From Legionella tucsonensis (lineage in GTDB: Bacteria; Pseudomonadota; Gammaproteobacteria; Legionellales; Legionellaceae): DNA of 64,000 bases. How positions within the stretch are numbered: the stretch's first letter is position 1; the number at the start of each line of letters is the position of its first letter. Positions 9,447 to 19,237 of the stretch are shown here, piece by piece. The position numbers were made by a program, and so were the translations under genes. The stretch spans positions 558,001-622,000 of the forward strand of contig NZ_LNZA01000001.1 in assembly GCF_001468035.1 (NCBI RefSeq). Direction: 5' to 3'. Below the pieces are notes generated by a model. The model worked only from the letters and a program-made list of their open reading frames with translations, searched no databases and had not been told where the DNA came from.

Positions 9447-10112
9447 ATGAATACCTATACACCAGACATTGAACATCCCGTCTCTATTCCCAGTAAAAAT
9501 GTTTATCTCAACGGTTTTTTATTTATACCTGAAAAAGCGAAAGGAATGGTAATTTTCGTGCATGGAAGTGGAAGCAGTCGATTCAGTAGTCGCAATCAAT
9601 ATGTGGCAAGCATCCTGAATGAAGGGAAATATGCAACATTGCTCTTTGATCTGCTTACTTCACAAGAAGATGTTATTGATAATGTCACTCGTGAATATCG
9701 TTTTGATATTCATTTATTGGCTTCTCGACTAATTGATGTAATTCATTGGTGTACAAAAGAATTTGTAGAATTTCATTTTCCAATCGGTTTGTTTGGGTCG
9801 AGTACAGGCGGGGGCGCCGCACTTGTAGCTGCGACACAGGAGCCTAATTCAGTCAATGCGATTGTATCACGTGGCGGCAGGCCGGATTTGGCTGGAAACT
9901 ATTTGCCTCAGGTCAAGACGCCCACTTTACTTATTGTGGGCGGTGATGATGAAGTGGTGATTGGACTCAATCAGCAAGCGATATCGCAAATGAGTTGTAC
10001 AACACAATTGGAAATAGTTCCTGGAGCAACTCATTTATTTGAGGAGCCTGGAAAATTACATGAGGTTTCAAACTTAGCTAAAAAATGGTTTGACCAGTAT
10101 TGTGCTGGATAG
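9447..10112 (+). CDS. Alpha/beta hydrolase, dienelactone-hydrolase-like
   Basis: This 221-residue serine hydrolase has VIFVHGSGSSR as the oxyanion strand-turn, nucleophile elbow GLFGSSTGGGAA (GxSxG as G-S-S-T-G), an acid residue in VGGDDEVV and a catalytic His in PGATHLFEEPG. There is no signal peptide, so it is cytoplasmic. The ribosome binding site AAGGA precedes the ATG by a good spacer. It ends 13 bases before the erythromycin-esterase-family gene, which has its own AAGGAGG, so the two are probably co-transcribed. The same arrangement would suit detoxification of esters, but the substrate is unknown. Confidence 0.85.
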   Translation: MNTYTPDIEHPVSIPSKNVYLNGFLFIPEKAKGMVIFVHGSGSSRFSSRNQYVASILNEGKYATLLFDLLTSQEDVIDNVTREYRFDIHLLASRLIDVIHWCTKEFVEFHFPIGLFGSSTGGGAALVAATQEPNSVNAIVSRGGRPDLAGNYLPQVKTPTLLIVGGDDEVVIGLNQQAISQMSCTTQLEIVPGATHLFEEPGKLHEVSNLAKKWFDQYCAG

Positions 10113-10125
10113 CAAGGAGGCTTTT

Positions 10126-11424
10126 ATGAATAAGGATGCTTTGCAAAAGCTAATAGATGAACTCAACGGTACAATAGTTTCATTTAAACCTCATGATGAA
10201 GATTATGATGCAATACTCAAACAAATTGGGAATGCTCGATTTGTGTTGATTGGCGAAGCAACTCATGGAACCCACGAATTTTATCAAACACGCATCGAAA
10301 TATCGCAACGTCTTATTAAAGAGCATGGATTTATGGCTATTGCAATTGAAGGGGATTGGCCTGATGCACATCGTGTTCATCGTTATTTACAAGGGGAAGG
10401 CAATGTGACTGGCAGTGAGCAAGCTTTGGATGGTTTTCAGCGGTTTCCAACCTGGATGTGGCGTAATTCAACCCTTCCACCATTCTTGAGTTGGTTACGT
10501 CAACACAATGATAATTTACCTGCAGTACAAAAGATTGGATTTTATGGTCTTGATTTATACAGCTTAAACTCGTCCATGCAAGCAGTAATTGATTTTTTAA
10601 ATAAAATAGATCCTGAAGCTGCACAACGCGCTGCACAGCGCTATGCCTGTTTTGATCATTTAAATCAGGATCCGCAAATGTATGGTTACCTAATTAATTC
10701 CGGAATTAAAAAGGCCTGTGTTCATGAGGCCGTAGCTCAATTAGTTGAATTACAGCATCGTGCTTTTGAGTACCTTCATCGTGATGGAATCGCAGTTGAA
10801 GATGAATATTTTTTTGCAACTCAAAATGCCCGCTTGGTAAAAAATGCGGAGAATTATTACCGCTCCATGTTAGAGGGAAGGGTTTCTACATGGAATATTC
10901 GGGATAGTCATATGATGGAAACACTCAATGTACTCGCTGATCATTTGGAAATGCGATTCAATCAACCGGCTAAAATTATTATTTGGGCGCATAACTCACA
11001 TCTGGGGGATTCACGTGCTACGGAGATGGGGGAGCGTAATGAATTTAATTTGGGGCAATTAGTACGCGAGCAATATGGTCAGCATTCTTATTCTCTTGGT
11101 TTTTCTACTTATGAAGGAACCGTAATGGCTGCATCCGATTGGGGAAGGCCTGGAGAGAAAAAGCATGTACGGCCGGGTATGCCAGGAAGTTATGAAGAGT
11201 TATTTCATCATCTAAGACACAAGAATTTTTTCTTGAATTTATTAGGTAACGAAAAATTGGAGCATTATTTAAATATTCCCCGCTTACAACGGGCTATAGG
11301 TGTGGTTTATCTTCCAGAGACTGAACGTTTTAGCCATTATTTTTTTACACATTTGCCTTATCAATTTGATGGGATGATTCATTTTGATAAAACAAGTGCT
11401 TTACAGCCTTTAGGTGAAGAGTAA
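10126..11424 (+). CDS. Erythromycin esterase family protein
   Basis: This protein of about 432 residues belongs to the EreA/EreB/succinoglycan-biosynthesis-like hydrolase family. The conserved catalytic block LIGEATHGTHEFYQTR is near residue 40, EGDWPDAHRVHRYLQG follows, and IIWAHNSHLGDSRATEMG, the second His-bearing motif, lies around 285-305. The ATG at 10126 was chosen over an upstream TTG at 10090 because AAGGAGG sits 5-6 bases before it and the upstream codons overlap the preceding hydrolase gene. Known members open macrolide lactones, but many homologues have no resistance role. It is paired with an alpha/beta hydrolase gene. Macrolide activity is a family-level possibility only. Confidence 0.88.
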   Translation: MNKDALQKLIDELNGTIVSFKPHDEDYDAILKQIGNARFVLIGEATHGTHEFYQTRIEISQRLIKEHGFMAIAIEGDWPDAHRVHRYLQGEGNVTGSEQALDGFQRFPTWMWRNSTLPPFLSWLRQHNDNLPAVQKIGFYGLDLYSLNSSMQAVIDFLNKIDPEAAQRAAQRYACFDHLNQDPQMYGYLINSGIKKACVHEAVAQLVELQHRAFEYLHRDGIAVEDEYFFATQNARLVKNAENYYRSMLEGRVSTWNIRDSHMMETLNVLADHLEMRFNQPAKIIIWAHNSHLGDSRATEMGERNEFNLGQLVREQYGQHSYSLGFSTYEGTVMAASDWGRPGEKKHVRPGMPGSYEELFHHLRHKNFFLNLLGNEKLEHYLNIPRLQRAIGVVYLPETERFSHYFFTHLPYQFDGMIHFDKTSALQPLGEE

Positions 11425-11599
11425 TTTGTCACTAATGAAGTAGTTAGAAGGAGAGTGCCACGAAGGTGTACCCCATTTCATGATATGCTCCTGCTTTACG
11501 CTCTTCAGGATTGTTTGTTTTCTAAAAATGCGCATATTGTTGAATATTAGTTCATTTGTAATTATAATTAAGCTATCGACCCGTAATAGGCATTAATGC

Positions 11600-12448
11600 A
11601 TGTATCAAGCTGTAGAGAGTACGACTAATACACTTCCTAACGAATCCTATGTTCTTGACTATCCTAATAAAAATGATTTATCTGACTTTTTAAATTATGT
11701 CCGGCACGAAGATGCAATGGCGGAAATTTATTTTGAAAATGATGTTGAAAAATTAGATGATGAAACGATTCAGTTATTTCACAAGAATGGAAAATTGTTA
11801 CATAATGAGAGCAATAGATGTAATTTAATGCTTGTTGTGCGAGACAATGGAAAAATCATTGGCTTTATTGAATTAAGACTAACTAAAGATCCAGGGAAAA
11901 TATCTCAGTTATTTAGTTTATTTGTAAGTGAGAAATATCGTCATAAAGGACTTGGTAATTTAATGATGGTCCATGCTATGGATTTTTTCGTAAATAGCAG
12001 TCAGAAAAATATGGCAGTTAGCCCCTCAGCAGAAGCACTTGCCATTTATAATAAGTTTGGTTTTTATCCACCAGAATTTGATGGAGATAAAGAGTTATTA
12101 AAAAATTGGTTCAAAAAGATGGATGAAGAAAGGCTTGATCAGTTGCAAGATGAGCCTTCAGAGTACCTTACAATGGATTTAACAGATCAGTTTTGTCGCG
12201 GAGCCTTTGAAAATCATTGTAAAAAAGCTTCTCATCATTTTGTCAAATTTGAGATTTCTCAAGATTTACAAAAGGATCTAAAAAGAGATGTTTTTGATTG
12301 GAGAAAAAAAACAACCACACCAATTATATCTAGCAGTGGCTTGGGAGTGCTAAGTACTTTAGACGATAGCAAAAAAAGAAAAGCTGAGCTTGAAGCATCA
12401 CTGTCGCAGGATGAATCTAAAACCAAAAAATTGTATTTTGAGCAATAA
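11600..12448 (+). CDS. GNAT-family acetyltransferase with extra C-terminal region
   Basis: This is a 282-residue protein. An N-terminal GNAT fold occupies about 10-165: the acetyl-CoA motif A reads SLFVSEKYRHKGLGNLMM (R-x-x-G-x-G/A loop RHKGLG), followed by the motif B segment EALAIYNKFGFYPP. Residues 170-282 are not part of the usual fold and end in a charged, serine/lysine-rich tail (SQDESKTKKLYFEQ). No clear ribosome binding site is visible before the ATG. Such tailed GNAT proteins occur among Legionella effectors, but the tail lacks a decisive signal. The substrate is unknown. Confidence 0.75.
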   Translation: MYQAVESTTNTLPNESYVLDYPNKNDLSDFLNYVRHEDAMAEIYFENDVEKLDDETIQLFHKNGKLLHNESNRCNLMLVVRDNGKIIGFIELRLTKDPGKISQLFSLFVSEKYRHKGLGNLMMVHAMDFFVNSSQKNMAVSPSAEALAIYNKFGFYPPEFDGDKELLKNWFKKMDEERLDQLQDEPSEYLTMDLTDQFCRGAFENHCKKASHHFVKFEISQDLQKDLKRDVFDWRKKTTTPIISSSGLGVLSTLDDSKKRKAELEASLSQDESKTKKLYFEQ

Positions 12449-12566
12449 AGAACGTGCGAACAGAATCAACTCTCAGCACGAAATAGGCATCGTTTATTCC
12501 CACATGCTTTTTAATTTACGACGACTATTAGTAGAAAAAATGAACTACTTTACAGATTAATTAAGG

Positions 12567-12869
12567 ATGAATGATCATGTTATCAGTATTACCCAATTCC
12601 ATATTTTTTTATGTGGTGATGTCATGACTGGGAGAGGGATTGATCAAATCTTAACTCATCCTTGCGAGCCGCAATTTTATGAATTTTATGTGAAAGATGC
12701 ACGTGATTATGTTTGGCTTGCTGAAAGAGTCAATGGCAAGATTCCACTTGGTAACAAAGGAGAATATGTATGGGGAGATGGTTTAGTAGAGTTAAAATTA
12801 AGAAACCCTGATCTTCAAAATTTCAAATTGCACTATGCAAGTAATGAAGTGAAGAGTGTGAATGGATGA
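12567..12869 (+). pseudogene. N-terminal fragment of CapA-family (poly-gamma-glutamate synthesis type) protein
   Basis: This 100-residue frame matches only the N-terminal part of the CapA metallophosphatase-like family: FLCGDVMTGRGIDQIL (the metal-binding GDxM strand), YVKDARDYVWLAE and EYVWGDGLVELK. Intact members run to about 350 residues and continue from this point with a DxRxxNLET segment. Here the frame instead ends after an unrelated short tail (HYASNEVKSVNG). The break lies 175 bases from the end of an IS982-type element, so loss through IS-linked deletion is the likely cause. It probably makes no functional enzyme. Confidence 0.7.
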
Positions 12870-13043
12870 TTAAAAATCTTATTCAGTGCTCTCAGGATTT
12901 TAAGACATCTTTTGAGTTAGAAGATCGTGTGATTTATTGTTTATGAATTTTTTTGCCTGATGCACTTTGCTCAGATTAACGGCTTCATGGAAGGCTTGCA
13001 TTGATGTACTGTCATCAATTGCAACTAAGATATTATGATACAT

Positions 13044-14008
13044 TAACGCCATTCTCAACTTTTATGATTTGACCAATAACTCAAATTGAAGAGGGGGTTA
13101 CCGATTTTTTTGTTAATGCATACACAAACTGTATGCGCCAATACCTTTCTTGCAATGCGATTGGTTAAATACCAAAGCTTACGAGCTCGTACTTTTTCAA
13201 TCTGGAACCGATCTGCTAATTGCCCTATAACTGTTTCGACAAGACGTCTGGTAGATGTTAACCACTTAATAAAGTTTTTCGCTCGTTTCTCTTCCATATT
13301 AGAACGTACCGCAGTTTGTAAATCAATTCCTGAATATTCTCGCAACTCATTTCGAAAATCAGCACCGATTAATCCTTTGTCCGCAATAAGCATTCCATGT
13401 ATCCCATCGACTAAATCCCATAATGATTCCCGTTCATCAACATGAGCTTGTGACAGAGTAATTCCTGTAATGATACCTTCTGAATTGATCAATAAGTTAC
13501 CTTTAAAGCCATAGTATGTTTCCCCCTTAGATGCACAATAACCATAAGTAGCCTCACCGGAAAATACCTGACTAAATTTCGCTCGTCTAAAATGACACAC
13601 TGGTACGGGGAAACCATCTGAAATATGCAGTGAGTCACTAAAGACTCCCACTTGTCCTGCTAATGCTATTTGAATTTGTTGTTTCATGTTCCACAAGTTT
13701 GCTGCATGCTTGCAAAATTTGCCCGTGAACCTAAATTTGGAAATAGGCCGTGCCAATGGTTACAGAAGTATTCCCAAGCACCTTTATCTGTATCAATTCT
13801 TTGATACTCAGCAACCAATTCCATTGTGATCATCTCGCTATCTGTTAGTGCAGGATTAAAACCCCTTTGCCGCAAATTTTTGTCTTTTAATAGCTCTTTC
13901 ATGACATCATCTACCAAACAATACACAGCAATGATAAAATCTTCTACTGACATAGCCCTTTCCTTGTGGTTTCTTTTTTGCAAACAGCAAGTTACTGGAA
14001 TTGCCTTT
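13044..14008 (-). mobile_element. IS982-family insertion sequence (degenerate)
   Basis: The element is about 965 bp, within the usual size for IS982 elements, and holds the frameshifted transposase on the minus strand. The left end reads TAACGCCATTCTCAACTT. An imperfect inverted counterpart is seen at about 13990-14008, differing at four positions and with a two-base gap. No target duplication was found at the two flanks. A closer inverted match to the left end lies far away at 17807-17838. Confidence 0.65.
13055..13983 (-). pseudogene. IS982-family transposase, frameshifted
   Basis: Two overlapping minus-strand frames together rebuild one IS982-type DDE transposase. The N-terminal piece (13684-13983, ATG near 13953, MSVEDFIIAVYCLVDD) ends at SRANFA. 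The C-terminal piece (13055-13756) continues with KHAANLWNMKQQIQ, the catalytic segment FSDSLHISDGFPVPVC, GYCASKGETYYGFKG and LIADKGLIGA, and ends FNLSYWSNHKS inside the terminal repeat. The join needs one base restored in the A4 run at 13714-13717 on the plus strand. No obvious programmed-slippage signal such as A6G is present, so it is read as inactivation. Confidence 0.85.
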
Positions 14009-14066
14009 GTCCTTCAATAGGCTACTTTGTTCCCATACAGCGGCACAAAAAATAACAAAGGACCTC

Positions 14067-15328
14067 ATGAACAAACGTTGGGATTTTGCACAGATGCTGC
14101 ATGTAGGCCAAAAGCTTTTTAAAAGTATTCACAGAAGAAAACGTATGGCTTCATCTAACCATGACGTACATCTTCTAGCCCGCTCAATCAATGAATTGCT
14201 GCCCCGAGGCATCCAATCACTGATTGGGGGTACATACACGCCAAGGTTTCTCAAGCGATATTACTTCAAGGACGAAATGCTCGACCAGCTTTATTTGGCA
14301 GATAGAGTAGTGCAATATTTATTACTTCAGTAATTAAAACCTACATTTCCTTATGTGATGAACCCAAACTGTTATCACTTGCATGGCCCAACCGGAGTTC
14401 AATTAGCGACACAAAGAATTCGAGAACCACTGGCAACAGAAAAACCCAAGTACATTATCCGGGCAGACATCAAATCGTACTATAAATCCATACAGCATCA
14501 TGTATTGATTGACTACATCAAACGCTATTACACCGATACCAAAGTTCAGGCAATGCTGGAACAGATTGTCAGAAATCCTATTGAAACACCCAGGGGATAT
14601 AAAAAACCCGATAATGGCATAGCCCTCAGAGGCCCCTTGTCCCAATTTCTTAGTGCACTGTATTTAAAACCGCTGGATGATGCATTTGATACAATGGATG
14701 TGACCTATCTACGGTATCAGGACGACCTGATTATCTTATGCCACAGCAAACGCCAATTAGAACGTTGCAAAAGACGGATGATGACGATTTTAAAAGAAAG
14801 ACATCTGCAGCTATCCCGTAAAAAAACACGTATTGGCAACATAGCGGGCGGTTTTCATTTTTTAGGCATCAACTATCTGGAAAACACAAGCTTCAGATAG
14901 CACCAAAGTCACACAGGATAGTCATGGTTTGGCAGCAAATGAATCATTTGCTGATAATGAGTGTTTATTAGTTGGCCAAACCGGGGGGGGGTAAGAACAG
15001 TTTAACCTCGTCAAACCAGAACCATCCTGAGCAAATCTGCATTGTTCCTCATGCAAGAACAATTAGAAATGCGCGCGAACAAGTTCGGCTTATGGTTATT
15101 GATGGGTTTTCTACCCCACGAATCAGAAGCTATTTGAGCGCGTGGTTGCGGTGGTGGGTGAGAACGAGTCAAAGCTGGAACCCTCAATTCTTATTATCCC
15201 AATTCATTCATAGTTGTTATGATACGCGCATAGCGGGTATTGCAATAGAGCTGCTATGGGTTAACTACCGTGAGGGTTGGGTGCCTGTGAGCTTGGTGGT
15301 ACCGCAAGACGCTCAAGAGACTGTTTAA
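14067..15328 (+). pseudogene. Reverse transcriptase pseudogene (retron/group II-intron-like), three lesions
   Basis: The gene starts at ATG 14067 with AAAGGA four bases upstream. The palm motif YLRYQDDLIIL (YxDD box) lies in the second part, preceded by IRADIKSYYKSIQHH and GIALRGPLSQFLSALYL, which are RT blocks. An in-frame TAA at 14331 breaks the first part from the second. A +1 shift in the A4 run at 14881-14884 moves the frame to TQASDSTKVTQDSHGL. A second shift in the nine-G run 14983-14991 leads to the thumb-like tail IVPHARTIRNAREQVRLM and RIRSYLSAWLRWWVRTSQSW. The RT class cannot be fixed by eye; no maturase or HNH domain was recognised. The 3' end overlaps the convergent effector-like pseudogene. 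Confidence 0.8.
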
Positions 15329-17660
15329 GGTCTTTTGTTCTCGCCCCATCGATGGCATCTATAGCCGATAAATCAACGCGCGGCGATACCCCGCACCCGC
15401 CACCGCCCCGGCACGGACGCCGCCCCTGGCGTAATATCGCAAATGAAGAACCCAAACCGGAATCCCCAAAAGCCGCCAACGGAAACCAATCATCATAAGA
15501 ATTGGTATTCCAGTTATAAAACTTAAGCTGTCGCTCCAGATTGGCTGGATTAGATGCATCCAATAGGCTTAAGTTTTTGACTACATCTTCAAATGACCGC
15601 TTGGGATGACAATATTCCTGAGCAACATGAGCAGGTACCTCTCGTTGGGGTAAGCCCACCTTTATTCAGACTGCGTCAAGGGCTTCCCAATCTGCATTGG
15701 TAGTATTGGGACTTTGCTCGTAGGCCTTAATATACGTTCTTAATGCACTCTTTAAAGGCGTTAAATCAAAATGAGCACTGCGGTATTCTTTTCCCTTTTG
15801 CGTATAGACAAGTCCTCTGGGTGCTTTAAACAGTGTTCCTGTGTCTATGGGCTCATCTATCTGTTGCACACGCTTTAATAGTTCTTTTTTGCTGCCCTCA
15901 TCCATGTAGCGTTCAAGCATAAAGCGCATATGCGAGTCTTTGGCCCACCAAGCATACTCGTAGGCACTGCATGTAAAGGTGCGGCCTGAGTAGTCGGTGA
16001 AGGGGATGTCTCGGGCGGTGAGGAGTTCTTGCGCCAGTGCCGCATCTTTTTTGAGTAGGTTTTCGGCCTCATTTTGTTGGCCATAGGCCACATGCTGTAA
16101 GAATTGCTTGACGTTGATTTGCGGTTTGAAATCAGGGCGCTCTGTTTTGAGTTGAGCAAAAAGTTTCTCTTTAAGTTTTGGGTCGTTGTAGCTGTCTATT
16201 TGTTCGTATAGCGCCTGTAATGCCGCCTTATCCAGGGTGGAGGTATTTATCTCCACCTCATTTTGCATCAGAGTGTTTTTATGAGGGATGTTGACGCCCA
16301 GGCGGCTTGCTTGCTGCTGTACTTTCTCAAAAGGTTGGATTAATTCTTGAGGTACATCCAATAAAGGAGAACTCACAAACTTGGCAAAACTGGTGCAGAT
16401 AGACCCCTGATGCATGACAAAGGCACCTTCCTTTTCGGTGTCCAATACGAAAAATTCATCAAAATGCGGTGAGTCTTTGATTTGGACGTATTGCTGCGCA
16501 AAGTTTTGTTTGATGGTTTTGAGGTCCTCAGGGGTGAATGCAGTCATTAATTTTAATTCGTGAGTCCGCTTATTAATCCATAACAAACAGGCCTCTTCGA
16601 TGTTTGCGTTGTCTTGTTGCGCTTTAGCCAGGATTTGAGCTAATTCAGTACTTAAGTCCGGGCGCTTATCCAGAATTTCCCCAAAATTCGTGTCCTGGCT
16701 GGTTTTGCCTTGCACCACGGCATAGATGTTGGTCAGACCTAATAAAAATTGGGTGGCTATGGACCAGGACTCAAAATTGGTTAGGTACTTAAAAGGTGAT
16801 ATCGGGACAGTGGTGAACAAATCATTGGCACAGAAGCCTAATAGGGCATCTACGTACTCCTCAGGCGATGTCTCTTTATCAAAGAGCATGGCCTTGGCTA
16901 TGAAATCTTGGGTGATTGGCTCACCTTTAGCGGTTTTACTAAAATCAACAGTGACATGCATTTGTCTTTGTATCGTTTCTTGTAGAAGGCTTGCTATGAT
17001 GTCAACAGAACAAGGCATATTTTGTGCCTTAAATTGGGCTAATACCTGATGCCTTACTTCGGCTTTTACATTCTGTACTGTAAAGATTAATGGACTGTAC
17101 GCTTTGATAAGGGCTTTTTGTAAATTGGATTCGGCGTGTTCTATGTTTCTTGATACGCTCTTGTGCGCCACACGAAATACAGGGTTGGTTCCTTCTGTGC
17201 GAAGATAGCCATCTTGCTCACTTGGGTGTAACACCATGCTGTACAAATTCGATGTGGCTCTGTCTTGCATCATGCCTTCTAATGGTCTTGGATAGCTTGG
17301 AAATCCTGTATTGAGGCAATTCAGTTCCGGATGTTTTTCCACAGAAGCGAGCAGCGTTAAATACGCATCAATTTGAGTTAGCCTTTCTTGTTTTTGTTGC
17401 ATGAGTGGAGACGTTGCTCCAAGTAAGCTCATATCGCTTTCTAATGCCTCTTTGTAGGCTAATAACTCCACCTTGAGGCTGGCTTTTTTATTTGAATTGC
17501 TGCCTTTGTCAAAAAATTCTTGTAATGCATAAACCGCTTTGCAAGTGTTGTCCAAACCAATGGCCGTGCCACTGACGATGGGCATGAAAATGTAGACTAT
17601 GTTCTCGGGGCTTAGGTACAGATAACGGGCAGATAAAGGTTCTTTTAGAGGCAACCTCAT
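15261..17660 (-). pseudogene. Large ankyrin-like Legionella effector-type gene split by an in-frame TGA
   Basis: A 664-codon frame (15666-17660) and a 132-codon frame (15261-15659) lie in the same register, separated by one TGA followed by three sense codons. TGG to TGA is the simplest cause (DAV-stop-IKVGLPQRE). The long part is mostly helical and unrecognised. Near its end, QQNEAENLLKKDAALAQELL followed by FTDYSGRTFTCSAYEYAWW and HMRFMLERYM looks like the ankyrin-like module common in Legionella proteins. The short part ends with SYDDWFPLAAFG, a Gly/Arg-rich stretch, and SPRVDLSAIDAIDGARTKDL. A full protein would have about 800 residues. No signal peptide or catalytic motif was seen. The gene lies inside the IS-bracketed island. 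Confidence 0.7.
15377..15430. repeat. GC-rich low-complexity tract in AT-rich context
   Basis: A tract of about 54 bases, rich in CGC and CCG units, stands out sharply from the surrounding AT-rich DNA. It encodes the Gly/Arg-rich stretch of the broken effector-like gene on the minus strand. Its composition suggests an inserted element or repeat expansion. Confidence 0.55.
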
Positions 17661-17978
17661 GATAATTGGGTTTTATTTGTTTAATGTGTGCATAGTATAA
17701 CATAGTGTACCGAAGATTTTTAATCCCATCGCAGGTCATGATGTTGGCACATTCATCGTACACTTTTAAGAATAAAAAATGTCAACACTTTAGTTCAATT
17801 TGAACTGGGCAAACCATAACAAGTTGAGAATGGCGTTACATTATTATTTCCTTATGAAAGTAATAAACTCCACGTTCTGGAATATCTTACCTATAATCTA
17901 GAATGAAACCTAAGGTCTGTAGACAAGGAGGGGGTACAAAAGGTTACACTGATTATCCCTTTTACAGTAATCGAATGA
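17661..17978. other. Intergenic stretch holding IS remnant and upstream regions
   Basis: These 318 bases lie between the divergent effector-like pseudogene and a hydrolase gene. Apart from the IS982-type end at 17785-17838, no gene, promoter consensus or repeat was recognised. Confidence 0.45.
17785..17838 (+). mobile_element. Remnant 3' end of a second IS982-type element, inverted
   Basis: The reverse complement of 17807-17838 matches the left end of the IS at 13044: 17 identical bases (AACGCCATTCTCAACTT), then a near match with one inserted base. The similarity continues inward through TCAAATTGAA. Read on the plus strand it encodes FNLNWANHNK, a relative of the transposase ending FNLSYWSNHKS. 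It is therefore the tail of a related transposase gene whose body is gone. Confidence 0.7.
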
Positions 17979-18809
17979 ATGAAGATAAATAAGATGATGC
18001 ATAAACAATTGTTACTGGTTCTTTTTCTTTTTATTTTAATTGTTACTCTGGCGTATTTTTTTCAACGACATTTCATTTATTTTCCGTCTCCTGAAAAACC
18101 AAATTTGCGCGATTTTCAGGCTGAAGACATGCAAATCATTAAGATACCTGTTGCAGATGGATTGATTTTAAGTTCTTGGTATAAACCCGCTGTGGATAAT
18201 AAACCGACGATACTCTATTTACATGGAAATGCAGGACATATTGGTTATCGTATGTATTTGGCTCGTCATTTCCTTGCAGAAGGCTTTGGCGTGTTATTAC
18301 TTGAATATCGAGGGTATGGGGGAAATCCAGGAAAGCCTACTGAATCAGGATTATATCAGGATGCTCGCGCGGCAATTAAGTTTTTACATCAACAGGGTGT
18401 TCAAAAAAATATTGTGCTTTATGGGGAATCATTGGGGACCGGGGTAGCTACGCAAATTGCAACAGAGTTTCCTGTTTGCTCTTTAGTTTTGCAATCCCCT
18501 TATACCTCATTAACTGCTATGGCTCGATTTCATTATTCCTGGGTGCCCATGCCTGTAATTGATAAGTATGATTCTTTATCGCGTATTCAAAAAATTCATG
18601 CTCCTGTCTTAATGTTGCATGGAAAATTGGATGAAGTTGTACCTTACGATCTGGGTTTAACCCTTTTCAATCAGGCAAATCAGCCTAAGAAATGGATTGA
18701 GTTTGCTGATAGAGGACATCATAACTTATGGGATGAACATTTTGCTCAGATAATTATTCATTTTATTAATACTTATTGTGGGCCTGAGTTTAAGGTGAAC
18801 ACAAAATAA
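17979..18809 (+). CDS. Membrane-anchored alpha/beta hydrolase, BEM46/YfhR-like
   Basis: This 276-residue protein has an N-terminal membrane anchor (LLLVLFLFILIVTLAYFF, about 7-24). The hydrolase fold follows: ILYLHGNAGHIGYR, nucleophile elbow LYGESLGTG (GxSxG), an acid in HGKLDEVVPY and the catalytic His in DRGHHNLWDEHF. The architecture is that of the BEM46/YfhR group, whose natural substrates are mostly unknown, so general carboxylesterase or lipase activity is all that can be claimed. An alternative ATG at 17975 is out of frame. The gene is the first intact one to the right of the IS982-bracketed island. Confidence 0.85.
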   Translation: MKINKMMHKQLLLVLFLFILIVTLAYFFQRHFIYFPSPEKPNLRDFQAEDMQIIKIPVADGLILSSWYKPAVDNKPTILYLHGNAGHIGYRMYLARHFLAEGFGVLLLEYRGYGGNPGKPTESGLYQDARAAIKFLHQQGVQKNIVLYGESLGTGVATQIATEFPVCSLVLQSPYTSLTAMARFHYSWVPMPVIDKYDSLSRIQKIHAPVLMLHGKLDEVVPYDLGLTLFNQANQPKKWIEFADRGHHNLWDEHFAQIIIHFINTYCGPEFKVNTK

Positions 18810-18832
18810 GTAATATCCTTGTAGCCCTCTGG

Positions 18833-19087
18833 GTGAAACAAGGTGAAAATCCAGGTTACAAACGGATTAAAATGCCAATTGCCCTTTATTCGCGGAGGAT
18901 TTCAGGTGGTTTTTTATTGTCATTTAAAAATCAATTTTTTATTTGTGATGCAGACTATATCCGTAATCTTGGCTTTAATTCCGAGGATCAGGATTGGAAA
19001 TTAATAGGATATAATTGGGTCAATCCCGAAAATAAAGATGCTTGGCAACGATTGTACAGAAAACGGATGGAAATTCAGAAACAATGA
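18833..19087 (+). CDS. Small hypothetical protein
   Basis: This is an 84-codon frame with a GTG start 23 bases after the hydrolase gene. Its composition is ordinary for a real protein, with aromatic and basic residues (SGGFLLSFKNQFFICDADY, WKLIGYNWVNPENKDAW). No family, membrane segment or signal was recognised. The ribosome binding site is weak. Position and strand suggest co-transcription with the hydrolase. It may also be a chance frame. Confidence 0.45.
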   Translation: MKQGENPGYKRIKMPIALYSRRISGGFLLSFKNQFFICDADYIRNLGFNSEDQDWKLIGYNWVNPENKDAWQRLYRKRMEIQKQ

Positions 19088-19237
19088 CGCATTAAATTTT
19101 TATTTCTACGAAAAAACCTGAGGGCATTAGCGGACTATTCATGATTAAAATTTTGGTAATTTTTTTGAGCCAACAGTATTGCGGTAGGAAAAAAAATTAA
19201 CATAGAATGCATTATGTTTCTTGTTCAGGGGTTATGG

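Noticed and set aside
10126-11424. Macrolide resistance gene
   Set aside because: Family membership alone does not show macrolide esterase activity.
13684-13756. Programmed frameshift in the IS982 transposase
   Set aside because: The shift sits at a short A4 run without a classical slippery heptamer, so decay is more likely.
13036-14016. Target site duplication for the IS982 element
   Set aside because: The flanking bases at the two ends do not match.
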